Below, piece by piece: positions 44,517 to 52,868 of a stretch of DNA of 64,000 nt. A program made the translations under genes and the position numbers. The notes under the pieces were generated by a model, which was not told the origin of the DNA, searched no databases, and worked only from the letters and a program-made list of their open reading frames with translations. Position 1 is the stretch's first letter; every line of letters begins with the position of its first letter. Location: positions 1-64,000 of the forward strand of contig JAJDYX010000055.1 of assembly GCA_022824945.1 (NCBI GenBank), given 5' to 3'. The DNA is from Candidatus Latescibacterota bacterium (GTDB lineage: Bacteria > Latescibacterota > UBA2968).

Positions 44517-45604
44517 TGTTTTTTGCCGCGCGCGAGAATATCCCACACGACTTCGACGCGGTCATTGCGCGTGCCGTAGATCTGATCGTGTAAAAATACG
44601 GTCATGTCGGAATACCCTGAAATAAATTGAATTTTATCGCCAATTTTGAGATCGCTATTCGTCAGGCTGAGCAAAGCGTGTTCTGCCGCCAGGCCCGTTA
44701 CGACAACATCTGTACGGTCTTTGACCTCGGGCAATGAAGGATGGCTACTCGTCGTCTTGCGACCAGCATCGGCGACTGCGCGGTCGGGAGCCGCGCGACT
44801 GATCACCGTGGTCAACACGGAAAGTGCGTGTTCCAAACCGCGAACATGGAGCCCATCGCGATAATAAGTATCCATAAAAATGCCCCCGCCTGCCTGTATC
44901 TCAGTAATACCGGGAAAATCGGGCGTAAAAGCAAGTGTACCCGTGCCGCCCGCACTGACAATACCAACGCGCAATCCCGCATTCTCGATGAGAGTGCGCG
45001 TCTTTGACAATTCTCCCACAGCCTTCCTGCATGCGGCTTCTTTGGCGGTATCATCCAGAGACATTGCATGGCCTTCGTAACCCATAATCCCCGCAAAAAC
45101 CACACCGGGCGCGGCATCAGCCTCCTGTGCCAGCGCGAGAGTTGGATCACCCGGCGGCACCCCACAGCGTTTCATGCCAACATCTACTTCAATAAGCACG
45201 CGCACATCGACGCCAACATCTGTAGCCGCGTCACTTATCGCGCGGATATGAACGGAATCGTCAACCGCCACCATAACATCTGCACGACGGCACAGATTGA
45301 CCAGACGCGCGACTTTTTCTCGCCCAACAACTTGATTGGCGACGAGTATGTCCGAAATCCCGGCGTCTGCCAGCACTTCGGCTTCACCGAGTTTGGCACA
45401 GGTAATGCCAATAGCACCTGCGCGCAGTTGTTTGTGAGCAATAGCGGGCGTTTTATGACCCTTCGCATGGGGCCGCCAGTGCAACCCGCTGTCTCGACAT
45501 CGAGCCGCCATCTTCTGGATGTTATTTTCCATCTTATCCAGATCAATGAGCAGCGCGGGCGTGTCGAGTACCTGTATGGATTGACCAATAGGAGAATAGG
45601 GCAT
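44513..45604 (-). CDS. Alanine-racemase-N-type PLP enzyme (D-threonine aldolase/DSD-like)
   Basis: A 363-residue fold-type III PLP enzyme. The PLP-lysine motif is R-P-H-A-K48-G-H-K, the shape found in D-threonine aldolases and D-serine dehydratases. Other family stretches are DTPALLIDLDKMENNI, ITCAKLGEAEVLADAGI, RVLIEVDVGMKRCG, VSAGGTGTLAF and EIQAGGGIFMD. Members use a metal as well as PLP. The exact amino acid is unknown. A few bases upstream is a tandem GTTAGAAGGAAGAA repeat. It starts the leftward group ending in the sulfatase. Confidence 0.82.
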   Translation of the reverse strand: MPYSPIGQSIQVLDTPALLIDLDKMENNIQKMAARCRDSGLHWRPHAKGHKTPAIAHKQLRAGAIGITCAKLGEAEVLADAGISDILVANQVVGREKVARLVNLCRRADVMVAVDDSVHIRAISDAATDVGVDVRVLIEVDVGMKRCGVPPGDPTLALAQEADAAPGVVFAGIMGYEGHAMSLDDTAKEAACRKAVGELSKTRTLIENAGLRVGIVSAGGTGTLAFTPDFPGITEIQAGGGIFMDTYYRDGLHVRGLEHALSVLTTVISRAAPDRAVADAGRKTTSSHPSLPEVKDRTDVVVTGLAAEHALLSLTNSDLKIGDKIQFISGYSDMTVFLHDQIYGTRNDRVEVVWDILARGKKQ

Positions 45605-45706
45605 AATAAAAGTTAGAAGGAAGAAGTTAGAAGGAAGAAGGCCCAGCCCAGCCCCCCAGATACTCTTTTTTATCTGCGTTCATCTGCGTCATCTGCGGAT
45701 CGCGCT
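45603..45706. repeat. Degenerate short-period repeats upstream of the PLP enzyme
   Basis: GTTAGAAGGAAGAA occurs twice in tandem at 45611-45638, and ATCTGCGTTCATCTGCGTCATCTGCGGAT lies near 45670-45698. The latter shares its ATCTGCG unit (reverse complement) with the E2-E1alpha gap near 13000. No gene seen. Confidence 0.65.
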
Positions 45707-46720
45707 TCACCCAAGATGAACATTGCTATCCCGCCAATCAGAAAGCGGAGGCAAGATGCCATCGTCAATAGTCTGGTCTCGCAGAGCAGTCAGATGGGCG
45801 TAGGATTCGCGTAGAGCATTGATATCGTCTTCGGTACCTTCGGGCATGGACCAACTCACACCCGACGCAGACAGGGCCACAGGCATAGCCATCATAATAT
45901 TGTTAAATCCCTCGGCATTGAGATATGCACCGCAGGGCCAATCATAAGACTCGCCCACCAGAACGCCGCGCAGCATAAAAACGCTTTGTTGTGCCGGCGA
46001 TTGAAACGAAGAACGTCCGCGCAGATCGATAATACGAGCACCTCCCCCGCGCACATGTTCCTGAACACCTGTCCATTCATCGGCACTCATACCAACACCA
46101 TTGACGGTCTCTCCATCGAGAATATCGGTGAGAGGCGTACCGTCAATCTGAATACCGCCGATAAACACGGCCATCTGTTCGCCGTGCCCTCCATACGTGC
46201 GGCAACCAGTGACTTTGCTTTGCAAAATGTCGAAATGTTGTGCCAATCGGGTTTGCAAGCGCGTGCTATCGAGTGCAGCAAGCGTCGTCACACGACCGGG
46301 TTCGAGTCCCGAATGTACCAGCGTGGTCAGCCCCGTGATGTCGGCGGGATTAAAAATAATGATGACAAACTTACAATTTGGACAATAATGTTTGATATCG
46401 AGACCGAGTTGTTTGGCAATTTCTGCATTATCGCGTCTTAAGTCCTCGCGTGTCATACCTTCTTTGCGCGGCGCGCCCCCGGAACTGATGACATAAGATG
46501 CGCCTTCAAGTGCTTCGGCAACATCGGTTGTCCACGTAACATCGGCATTGGGGAAACCACAGTGATAGACCTCCTCAGCCGCGCCTTCAAGCCCCGGCGC
46601 AAAAGGATCGTACATAGCCACACGAGACGCCGTGCCCGAAGACAAGAGCGTTTGCGCAAGATTGGAACCAATGGCGCCTGCCGCGCCCATCACTGCAACT
46701 TTTTCATCTGTCAGGTACAT
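45707..46720 (-). CDS. mdh: Malate/lactate dehydrogenase family protein
   Basis: A 337-residue Rossmann NAD-dependent 2-hydroxyacid dehydrogenase. The nucleotide motif is GAAGAIGSNLAQ. GGAPRKEGMTREDLRRDN carries the substrate-binding Arg of malate dehydrogenases, NPADI and LDSTRLQTRLA follow, and GGHGEQM holds the catalytic His. Oxaloacetate/malate is the likely substrate; lactate dehydrogenases lack the APRK-type Arg pattern. AGAGGAG precedes the ATG. A terminator separates it from the upstream TPR gene, so it has its own promoter, which I could not place. Confidence 0.88.
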   Translation of the reverse strand: MYLTDEKVAVMGAAGAIGSNLAQTLLSSGTASRVAMYDPFAPGLEGAAEEVYHCGFPNADVTWTTDVAEALEGASYVISSGGAPRKEGMTREDLRRDNAEIAKQLGLDIKHYCPNCKFVIIIFNPADITGLTTLVHSGLEPGRVTTLAALDSTRLQTRLAQHFDILQSKVTGCRTYGGHGEQMAVFIGGIQIDGTPLTDILDGETVNGVGMSADEWTGVQEHVRGGGARIIDLRGRSSFQSPAQQSVFMLRGVLVGESYDWPCGAYLNAEGFNNIMMAMPVALSASGVSWSMPEGTEDDINALRESYAHLTALRDQTIDDGILPPLSDWRDSNVHLG

Positions 46721-46749
46721 CGATACTCCTCTTTATGGTGAAGATTGAG

Positions 46750-46777
46750 AAAACCCCGCACTTTTGTACGGGGTTTT
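46750..46777. terminator. Bidirectional terminator before mdh
   Basis: AAAACCCCG and CGGGGTTTT are 9-bp inverted arms (46750-46758 and 46769-46777), giving a T-rich end in both directions. It ends the leftward TPR gene, 58 bp after its stop. Confidence 0.8.
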
Positions 46778-46835
46778 CGGATTTGAATTATCTATCTAAA
46801 TACTCACTGTGGTAAACCGAGACGCGATGGATCTT

Positions 46836-48023
46836 CTACTCTGGATTTTGATTCTGAAGGGCTTCATACATCTGAAATGCCTCAGTCGCTTTTTTCACAC
46901 ATTCTGCGGCAACATCGCCTTCCGATACTTCGGACTTGCGCGCATAAACGCGAGACAACGCAGCCCATGCTCTGGAATTACTCGCCTGCAGTTCGGTCAC
47001 TTTTGAAAAAGCTTCAATAGCCTTGTCATAAGCATCTATTTTATCTGCGAGCAGGCCAAGCTGGTACCACGCATCGGCGTCAGTCGGATTTGCTTCAACG
47101 CTTTTTCCAAACAGATCGAGTGCTTTATCGCCCTTATCGAGTTGCTTATACGCAATAGCGAGGTTGAACAGCGCATCCATATTATCGGGTTGAACCTCAA
47201 CCACTTTTTCGAGAATTTCGGCAGATTTTTCGTAATTTTCAGCCTGCAAATAAATGCTTGCGGCAATATTCAAAATTTTTGGATCATCGCCAGCAACAGC
47301 CAGTGCCTTTTCCGCTGATTCCGCCGCGCCTTCTTTGTCGTCCAGTCGATATTGGGCAATCGCCATTTGCTGCAAAATATTTATTTCTTCGGGATCAATC
47401 ACATGGCCTTTTTTGAACGTTTCAAGTGCTTCTTCAAATCGACCAACATTCATAAGCGCGCCACCCAGATTGAAAAAGGACTGAGCTTTTTTGGGATTGA
47501 GTTCAATCGCTTTTTGATACATCTCAATACCCGCTTCTGAATTGCCCGAATTGAGATGCGTAATAGCCAGCCCCTCATAAGCGTCGGCTTCATTGGGATT
47601 AATCGTAATGGCGAGATCGAATTGCTCCATGGCAAAATCAAATCTCTGGGCATTCATCCCCTTGACCGCCATATTGTAATACCGCGTCCAGAGTTCTTTG
47701 CGATCACTATCGACTTTCTTTTTCCACTTTCTGTCCGTTGCCAGATTATAGTGCTCATTCATCTCTTCAAAAAGCTCTTTCTGGCCGTAAAGCCACCCCA
47801 AATAATACTGCACCTCGGAATCGTCGGGGCGTCCTTCTACCGCGATCATATATTGTTCCAGTGCCTTGTCGTATTGGCGCTGGTTGATATACAATTTGCC
47901 CGAGCGTTTGGCTACAGAAGCCTGTCCTTTGGTCACTTTTGCCTCAGTAGATTGTACGAACAGTGGCGTCGCAGCAAAGGCCAGTGCAAAGGCAACAATA
48001 AGTCCGCACTTAAAAAATTTCAT
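46836..48023 (-). CDS. Exported TPR protein
   Basis: A 395-residue protein with a signal peptide (MKFFKCGLIVAFALAFAATPLFVQSTEA) followed by about nine tetratricopeptide repeats, clearest as AFEGLAITHLNSGNSEAGIEMY-like and QSFFNLGGALMNVGRFEEAL-type helices. TPR proteins are scaffolds, so a periplasmic or outer-membrane-bound assembly role is likely. Start ATG 48023 has AAAGGAAGA upstream. It is driven by a strong promoter and closed by a terminator, so it is a single-gene unit. Confidence 0.85.
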   Translation of the reverse strand: MKFFKCGLIVAFALAFAATPLFVQSTEAKVTKGQASVAKRSGKLYINQRQYDKALEQYMIAVEGRPDDSEVQYYLGWLYGQKELFEEMNEHYNLATDRKWKKKVDSDRKELWTRYYNMAVKGMNAQRFDFAMEQFDLAITINPNEADAYEGLAITHLNSGNSEAGIEMYQKAIELNPKKAQSFFNLGGALMNVGRFEEALETFKKGHVIDPEEINILQQMAIAQYRLDDKEGAAESAEKALAVAGDDPKILNIAASIYLQAENYEKSAEILEKVVEVQPDNMDALFNLAIAYKQLDKGDKALDLFGKSVEANPTDADAWYQLGLLADKIDAYDKAIEAFSKVTELQASNSRAWAALSRVYARKSEVSEGDVAAECVKKATEAFQMYEALQNQNPE

Positions 48024-48096
48024 GGGGAGTCTTCCTTTCTCAATGCAACCGGCGCGTTCCGGTAGCAGGTTAAACGATCTCAAAATGAACAGTGCC

Positions 48097-48125
48097 AATA
48101 TAGGGAGTGTGCAAAATCATGTCAA
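48097..48125 (-). promoter_or_regulatory. Sigma70-type promoter of the exported TPR gene
   Basis: On the minus strand TTGACA (48125-48120), a 17-bp spacer and TATATT (48102-48097). It overlaps the stop of the DUF2281-like gene. Confidence 0.85.
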
Positions 48126-48398
48126 GTGTCTGGAAAAATCAACAAATTGACCGCGCCCTGTATTGCGAAGTTGGTTGGTATATTTTATGCCATCAATTTC
48201 ATCTTTCCAGCGTCCAAAACAATCGTCTAACAGTGTTTCAAATTCCTGATCGGAAACTTGCAATGTATCTTCGCGTACTCGTAGAGTCTCTTGTTCTTCA
48301 ATAAATGTAACGAAATCCAGGACTTCGATAATTTTCTCAGATGGTAGATTACCTACTTTCTCCAGGATTTGTTTTGTATAAGTCTCTTGCGTGTCCAT
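48117..48398 (-). CDS. DUF2281-like small protein
   Basis: A 93-residue protein. The first half resembles DUF2281 domains (ILEKVGNLPSEKIIEVLDFVTFIEEQE), a helical family often encoded next to toxin genes, but no toxin partner follows here. The gene is A/T-richer than its neighbours. A GGGAG lies about 10 bp before the ATG. It may be an orphan antitoxin-like remnant, or simply a co-transcribed helper of the tautomerase, which lies 14 bp away. Confidence 0.6.
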   Translation of the reverse strand: MDTQETYTKQILEKVGNLPSEKIIEVLDFVTFIEEQETLRVREDTLQVSDQEFETLLDDCFGRWKDEIDGIKYTNQLRNTGRGQFVDFSRHLT

Positions 48399-48412
48399 TT
48401 GTATCTATCTCC

Positions 48413-48598
48413 CTATTGCTCCGAAAGAAGCGTGCCGCCTCTCGCCCAGTGATCGCGGGGAATATCCTCAATAACGACCATCGTGCCATCGGCTTTGGCA
48501 TCGCAAATATTGACCATCGCATCGGTAATAGCTCTGGCGAGTTCGCGTTTTTGCTCGTGCGTGCGGCCTTCGAGCATTTTGACATTGACAAAAGGCAT
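48413..48598 (-). CDS. 4-oxalocrotonate tautomerase family protein
   Basis: A 61-residue protein, the usual length of 4-oxalocrotonate tautomerases, which use an N-terminal proline as catalytic base. The start reads M-P2-F-V-N-V, with Pro2 exposed after Met removal, then a helix (EQKRELARAITDAMVNI) and a strand (TMVVIEDIPRDHW). It converts enol/keto forms of 2-oxo acids; the substrate is unknown. AAAGGAG precedes the ATG. It follows the propeller gene by 11 bp. Confidence 0.9.
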   Translation of the reverse strand: MPFVNVKMLEGRTHEQKRELARAITDAMVNICDAKADGTMVVIEDIPRDHWARGGTLLSEQ

Positions 48599-48609
48599 GG
48601 TGTCTCCTT

Positions 48610-49941
48610 TTAGAAAATAACGAGTTCTGGACTTTGCAATCTGGGAATCGCGGGTTTGGATGCGCCAAATGAAAAAGCAACCGGCAAGCTAACGCCGCGG
48701 ATGGTACCCAGGGTTCTATTATTCTCGAGATCGACAATAAAAACCTGCAAATTGCCCGTTGTAGCAAATTCATCGAATCTTTGGACACCGGCGACATACA
48801 CGGTTTTACCATTGGGCATGAGGCCGATATTGGCCACAGTTTCACCGACAAAAATTTCGGCAGTTTGCCTCCAGGTTTGCGTATCAATAACCACAATACC
48901 TCCCCAGAACGCAGGCACGGTATTGCCCAGCGCATCAAAACCCAAAAAGAGGCGACTGAGAGATACGACAAGGCGCGTGCCATCGGCGGAAAGCGCGATA
49001 TCGCGAACTTCAATGCCCAGATCATTGGCCTGACCGAGCGTGAGGCTATCGGCAATCGCTTTGGCTCCCGCATTGACTTTGAGCACGCGGCCCCCGATGG
49101 TGTTGTTGAGATAAAGGGTTTGTCCGTCGGGCGAGATAGCCAATCGACTGATGGTTTGATCTACAGAGATACTGTCGATCAGCGCTGGAATCCCCGTGTC
49201 AATAACAGACACGGCATTTGTCGCAAAGCCATGCCCAACATAGAGGCGCGTGCCATCGGGTGAGATGACAATACCACTGGGAGTAGGCGGAACATCAATG
49301 ATGTCCAGAGATTGACCTGCAAGCACATCAAAAACCTCGACGGCTGCACCGGATTCTTCAGTCAGGTATGCAAACTGGTGATTGGGTGAAAGTGCTATGC
49401 GAAATCCGCCCCGACTCGTGAATGCTCCGCCGGGTGAGACTGGCACTTCGAGAGAAAGTTGAAATTCGGCGGTTCCATCTTCAGTAAATGCGTGAAAAGT
49501 ATCGATAGCTGCTACATAAAGCCGCTTGTTGATATTGGAAAACGCGACACCTCGGGGGAGAGAGACAGCAAGCCTTCGGCTGGGGTCGAGCAAATTGGTC
49601 GAGATATCGAGAACCTGGATATTGTCACCGACAAAATCACTGATATAAAGAAAACGAGGCTCAGGTTCTGCGGGTGGCGTCGTCGGACTTGAAGACTTGC
49701 CGAAAGCATTGACAAAAATCAGGAAGTCTGAAAAGTCGATTGTGCCATTGCCGTCGAGGTCGAGATTTGCGTTGAAACCAGCCTGATCAGCGGACTTGCC
49801 AAAACCCTGGACGAACGTCAGAAAATCCGTGAAATCGACTGTGCCATTACCATCAAAATCTGCCGATTTTGTTTCCTGGGCATCGAGCAATGGGGCTGCT
49901 AAAAACAGTGTGAGGGATAACGCAATCGCGGTATATTTCAT
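48610..49941 (-). CDS. Exported YVTN-type beta-propeller with two EF-hand/dockerin-like loops
   Basis: A 443-residue exported protein. After the signal peptide (KYTAIALSLTLFLAAPLLDA), two near-identical calcium loops lie at residues 28-39 and 61-72 (D-x-D-G-N-G-T-x-D-F-x-D), each followed by FLxFxxxFGK. This is the pattern of dockerin type I or EF-hand repeats common in FCB surface proteins. A Pro-rich linker leads to a seven-bladed-type propeller (VLDISTNLLDPSRR, IVISPDGTRLYVGHG, LAISPDGQTLYLNNT, LMPNGKTVYVAG). A cell-surface role is likely. ATG 49941 has AAAGGAA. Confidence 0.8.
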   Translation of the reverse strand: MKYTAIALSLTLFLAAPLLDAQETKSADFDGNGTVDFTDFLTFVQGFGKSADQAGFNANLDLDGNGTIDFSDFLIFVNAFGKSSSPTTPPAEPEPRFLYISDFVGDNIQVLDISTNLLDPSRRLAVSLPRGVAFSNINKRLYVAAIDTFHAFTEDGTAEFQLSLEVPVSPGGAFTSRGGFRIALSPNHQFAYLTEESGAAVEVFDVLAGQSLDIIDVPPTPSGIVISPDGTRLYVGHGFATNAVSVIDTGIPALIDSISVDQTISRLAISPDGQTLYLNNTIGGRVLKVNAGAKAIADSLTLGQANDLGIEVRDIALSADGTRLVVSLSRLFLGFDALGNTVPAFWGGIVVIDTQTWRQTAEIFVGETVANIGLMPNGKTVYVAGVQRFDEFATTGNLQVFIVDLENNRTLGTIRGVSLPVAFSFGASKPAIPRLQSPELVIF

Positions 49942-49966
49942 AACATTTCCTTTTTGAAGGGTACTT

Positions 49967-49995
49967 ATGATACACTTGACCGTTGAGGCTGTCAA
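49967..49995 (-). promoter_or_regulatory. Sigma70-type promoter of the propeller/tautomerase unit
   Basis: On the minus strand TTGACA (49995-49990), a 17-bp spacer and TATCAT (49972-49967), about 26 bp upstream of the ATG. Confidence 0.85.
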
Positions 49996-50068
49996 TCTGA
50001 TTTAATTACATTTTGGGACGCTTTCCATTTGCCTATAGTTCCAGGTTCCAAATAAAAAAGGAGATACT

Positions 50069-50854
50069 GTGTTACCTGATTATCCGATGGTTTTCTGGAT
50101 TTTGGCTGTCATTTCTGTAATTTTTGTCGGGATAGCCAAAGCCGGATTTGGCGGGGGCGTCGGCATTTTGGCAACGCCACTCATGGCACTCGTCATTCCC
50201 GTGGCAGACTCGGCAGCGATTTTATTGCCACTCTTAATTATCTGCGACGTATTTTCCGTTGCACACTACCGCAAGCATTTTCATCGACGCAGTGTAAAAT
50301 TGCTCTTACCCGGTGCCGCAATCGGGATTGGTATAGGGGCATTATTCTTTGGGTACTTTAGCACAAATGAGCGCGTGTTGCAAATCGGTTTGGGAATTTT
50401 GAGTTTGTTTTTTGTCGTATTCCAGGCTTTGCGTGCAGTAATTACAGGCGCACTTACAAAGCGGCATCCAAACAGCGCAGAAGGCATTCTCATGGGCGCA
50501 GTATCGGGCTTTACATCGACCATCGCACATGCTGGCGGTCCCCCCACAACCATCTATTTGCTTCCCCAACAATTGCCCCGCGACCTCTTTGTGGGAACGA
50601 CCGTGATTCTTTTTGCCGCGATTAATCAAATGAAACTAATTCCCTATTTGGGATTGGATATTTTGCGAGCCGAACATCTCGGCGCAATTGCAATCCTATC
50701 ACCATTGGGTTACGCGGGCGTGAGATTGGGCATTTTTTTTAACAAGCGTTTTACAGACCACTGGTTTAATATAGTCGTCTATTCAATTCTATTTGTCGCA
50801 GGCGTGCAGTTGATTGCGGGCCAAAATCTGATTCAATTGTTAGGGATTGTGTAA
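50069..50854 (+). CDS. TauE/SafE (TSUP) family permease
   Basis: A 261-residue inner-membrane protein with about eight helices, beginning MVFWILAVISVIFVGIAKAGFGGGVGILATPLMAL. The GIAKAGFGGG motif and the second-half GFTSTIAHAGGPPTTIYLLP motif are hallmarks of TSUP/TauE/SafE proteins. Some of these export sulfite or sulfoacetate. Three sulfatase-like genes in the window make sulfur-anion export attractive but unproven. GTG start 50069 has AAGGAG. It is probably monocistronic. Confidence 0.88.
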   Translation: MLPDYPMVFWILAVISVIFVGIAKAGFGGGVGILATPLMALVIPVADSAAILLPLLIICDVFSVAHYRKHFHRRSVKLLLPGAAIGIGIGALFFGYFSTNERVLQIGLGILSLFFVVFQALRAVITGALTKRHPNSAEGILMGAVSGFTSTIAHAGGPPTTIYLLPQQLPRDLFVGTTVILFAAINQMKLIPYLGLDILRAEHLGAIAILSPLGYAGVRLGIFFNKRFTDHWFNIVVYSILFVAGVQLIAGQNLIQLLGIV

Positions 50855-50936
50855 ACTGAAAAATTGTCCTATTTTTAAAAAATAAAGGGCTGGGGACCGG
50901 TGTGATCCTCTCACGTCTCACCTCTGGAGGTTAGCC

Positions 50937-51575
50937 ATGGCATCGCGCATCTGTTTTATACTGACCTGTCTCATCGTTTTTGCCGGGTGTTATACGCAGC
51001 TTCGGGCACCGCGCGTTCATCAAAAACAACGCGCTGAATCTCCTGTCAAGCCTTCTGATAAGTCTGTGCAACGGTTTGAATATTACTACTACAATTACTG
51101 CAATCCCTCCGATGGGTTTTACAGTCCATACAGATCATACAGACCGTATCGGCGACATCCGGTCTGGAACACGCTCAGCCTCATCTGGCAATATTCGTCC
51201 TGGGCAAGTGTGTACGATCCTTGGTGGCGAGGGTGGTCGCCGAGGATTTTGGTGCCTCATATTGTATATGCGCCAGTGCCAGCAGTAAGACCTCAGATAG
51301 AACGCGAACAGGTCAACCCGCGTCCCCGTATCAGGTACACAGGCGTGCGTGGCGAACCCGTATCGGCCAGCGCAATTCGGTCGGGCAGCACCACAACGGA
51401 AAGCACACAACAGACGGGAAACTCGCGCAGCACCACAACGGAAAGCACTCAGCAAACGGGAAACTCGCGCAGCACCAAAACACAATCAGCAGAAAAATCA
51501 GAAAAAAAAGAAGAACAGTCTGAAAAGCGCGAAGAGAAACGCTCAACACAGCGCCGCAGAGGGGGAATGAGATAA
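50937..51575 (+). CDS. Lipoprotein with low-complexity repeat tail
   Basis: A 212-residue protein with a lipoprotein signal (CFILTCLIVFAGC, lipobox before Cys18). A Tyr/Arg/Pro-rich part (YRSYRPYRRHP) follows. A 14-residue repeat (STTTESTQQTGNSR) occurs twice plus a partial copy, and the C-terminus is a Lys/Glu/Arg-rich tail ending RRRGGMR. It is probably anchored in the outer membrane. It overlaps the outer-membrane protein gene by 1 bp. Function unknown. Confidence 0.75.
   Translation: MASRICFILTCLIVFAGCYTQLRAPRVHQKQRAESPVKPSDKSVQRFEYYYYNYCNPSDGFYSPYRSYRPYRRHPVWNTLSLIWQYSSWASVYDPWWRGWSPRILVPHIVYAPVPAVRPQIEREQVNPRPRIRYTGVRGEPVSASAIRSGSTTTESTQQTGNSRSTTTESTQQTGNSRSTKTQSAEKSEKKEEQSEKREEKRSTQRRRGGMR
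51385..51474 (+). repeat. 42-bp direct repeats within the lipoprotein gene
   Basis: Units start at 51385 and 51427, with a partial third at 51469; each begins GCAGCACCACAACGG. The units differ by only a few bases and preserve the reading frame. Confidence 0.85.
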
Positions 51576-52849
51576 TGCGAAAACATCTCTATATCCCGAC
51601 ATTTGTGATTTGCGCCTTTGCAGTGTCTATCCATGCACAAGAAGTCGTTCTCGATAGCTTCTCTGGCATAGGTGCCCGCGCCATGGGCATGGGCGGTGCT
51701 TATATTTCCATATCCGATGATTTTTCTGGTCTGTTCTGGAACCCCGCGGGATTGGCGCGAATCGAGCGCGGAACCGTAAACTGGGGCGTTTCGCACGACC
51801 GTTTTCGCAACATATCGCAATTTTTTGACCGCTCTTCAACCTTTGAATTGCGCAGTACGCGCATTGCATCTCTGGGCTTTGTCTATCCCGTTCCCGTGTA
51901 TCGCGGAAGTCTGGTCTTTGCCGGAGGCTTTGGGCGCAATCAAAATTTTGACGGGGGATTGCAGATCGATGCGTACGATACCAGCGTCAATTTTGATAAA
52001 GCGGGATTTTCAGAAGACAAAGGTGCTCTCGGCGCGTGGACATTCGGGGCTGCAATTGATCTGATGCCGCGTTTGTCGGCAGGGATCTCGTTGTTTCGCT
52101 GGGGTGGAACCAACCGCTTTATGCAGGAATTGACCCTTGAGGATGTGCAACAAGTACATGCCGACACCGTCCGCATCTTCCAGCGTTTTGAATCTGAGGA
52201 ACGCTATTCCGCCTGGGGTATCCAGGGCGGCATTCGGTATTGGCATCCCACGGGTTTCCGGTTTGGCATTGTGGCAACAGCAGCCACGCCTTTGCGCGTA
52301 TCGGCCGAGCTGGCGGATGAATTTGAAGACGAGTTTGAAAACCGCACAGATACCTATCCACGCGAATCTTTTTCGGACGCATATGAAATTCGTCAACCCC
52401 TGACTTTTGGACTGGGAATCGGATGGTCGGCGGGCGGATTGACGGTGAGCGGCGACGTGCATTACGGCGATTTGCAAGAAGTAACCTACGAAGTTTTACC
52501 AGTAAATATTGCACCTAATGTCGATGATTTCCGGCGGCAATATCGCAGCGAAGCACGGTTGAATTTGGGATGTGAATATGCTATTTCGCGTTGGGGCATC
52601 GCGTTCAGAGGTGGATACTACCGAGACCCGGTTCGCTATGTGGGGGGCGGCAGTGTCCCAGAAATTCAAATTGAGACAGACCGCAATGCGTGGACACTCG
52701 GTTTTGGCACCGAATTGGAAAAGGCTATAACCCTGGATTTTGCCGCTGTTATTGGCGGCTACAAAGCCATTGAAGGCAATCGCTCAGATCGCGTACGTGC
52801 GGTGCGGGTACTCGCTTCGGCGCGTTTTTATTTCTTTACAGGACTTTAG
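51575..52849 (+). CDS. Outer-membrane protein (OmpP1/FadL or PorV/UPF0164-like)
   Basis: A 424-residue outer-membrane beta-barrel-type protein. A signal peptide (LYIPTFVICAFAVSIHA) precedes the family start GIGARAMGMGGAYISISDDFSGLFWNPAGLA. Strands alternate aromatic and polar residues up to a C-terminal RVLASARFYFFTGL, ending as barrels do. Proteins of this shape include long-chain fatty-acid channels (FadL) and gliding/secretion-system PorV. The ATG overlaps the lipoprotein stop by one base. The two are therefore probably made together. Confidence 0.8.
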   Translation: MRKHLYIPTFVICAFAVSIHAQEVVLDSFSGIGARAMGMGGAYISISDDFSGLFWNPAGLARIERGTVNWGVSHDRFRNISQFFDRSSTFELRSTRIASLGFVYPVPVYRGSLVFAGGFGRNQNFDGGLQIDAYDTSVNFDKAGFSEDKGALGAWTFGAAIDLMPRLSAGISLFRWGGTNRFMQELTLEDVQQVHADTVRIFQRFESEERYSAWGIQGGIRYWHPTGFRFGIVATAATPLRVSAELADEFEDEFENRTDTYPRESFSDAYEIRQPLTFGLGIGWSAGGLTVSGDVHYGDLQEVTYEVLPVNIAPNVDDFRRQYRSEARLNLGCEYAISRWGIAFRGGYYRDPVRYVGGGSVPEIQIETDRNAWTLGFGTELEKAITLDFAAVIGGYKAIEGNRSDRVRAVRVLASARFYFFTGL

Positions 52850-52868
52850 GGATCACAAAGGAGTTAGC

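Noticed and set aside
48117-48398. DUF2281-like gene as the antitoxin of a complete toxin-antitoxin pair
   Set aside because: No PIN or other toxin-like gene lies next to it.
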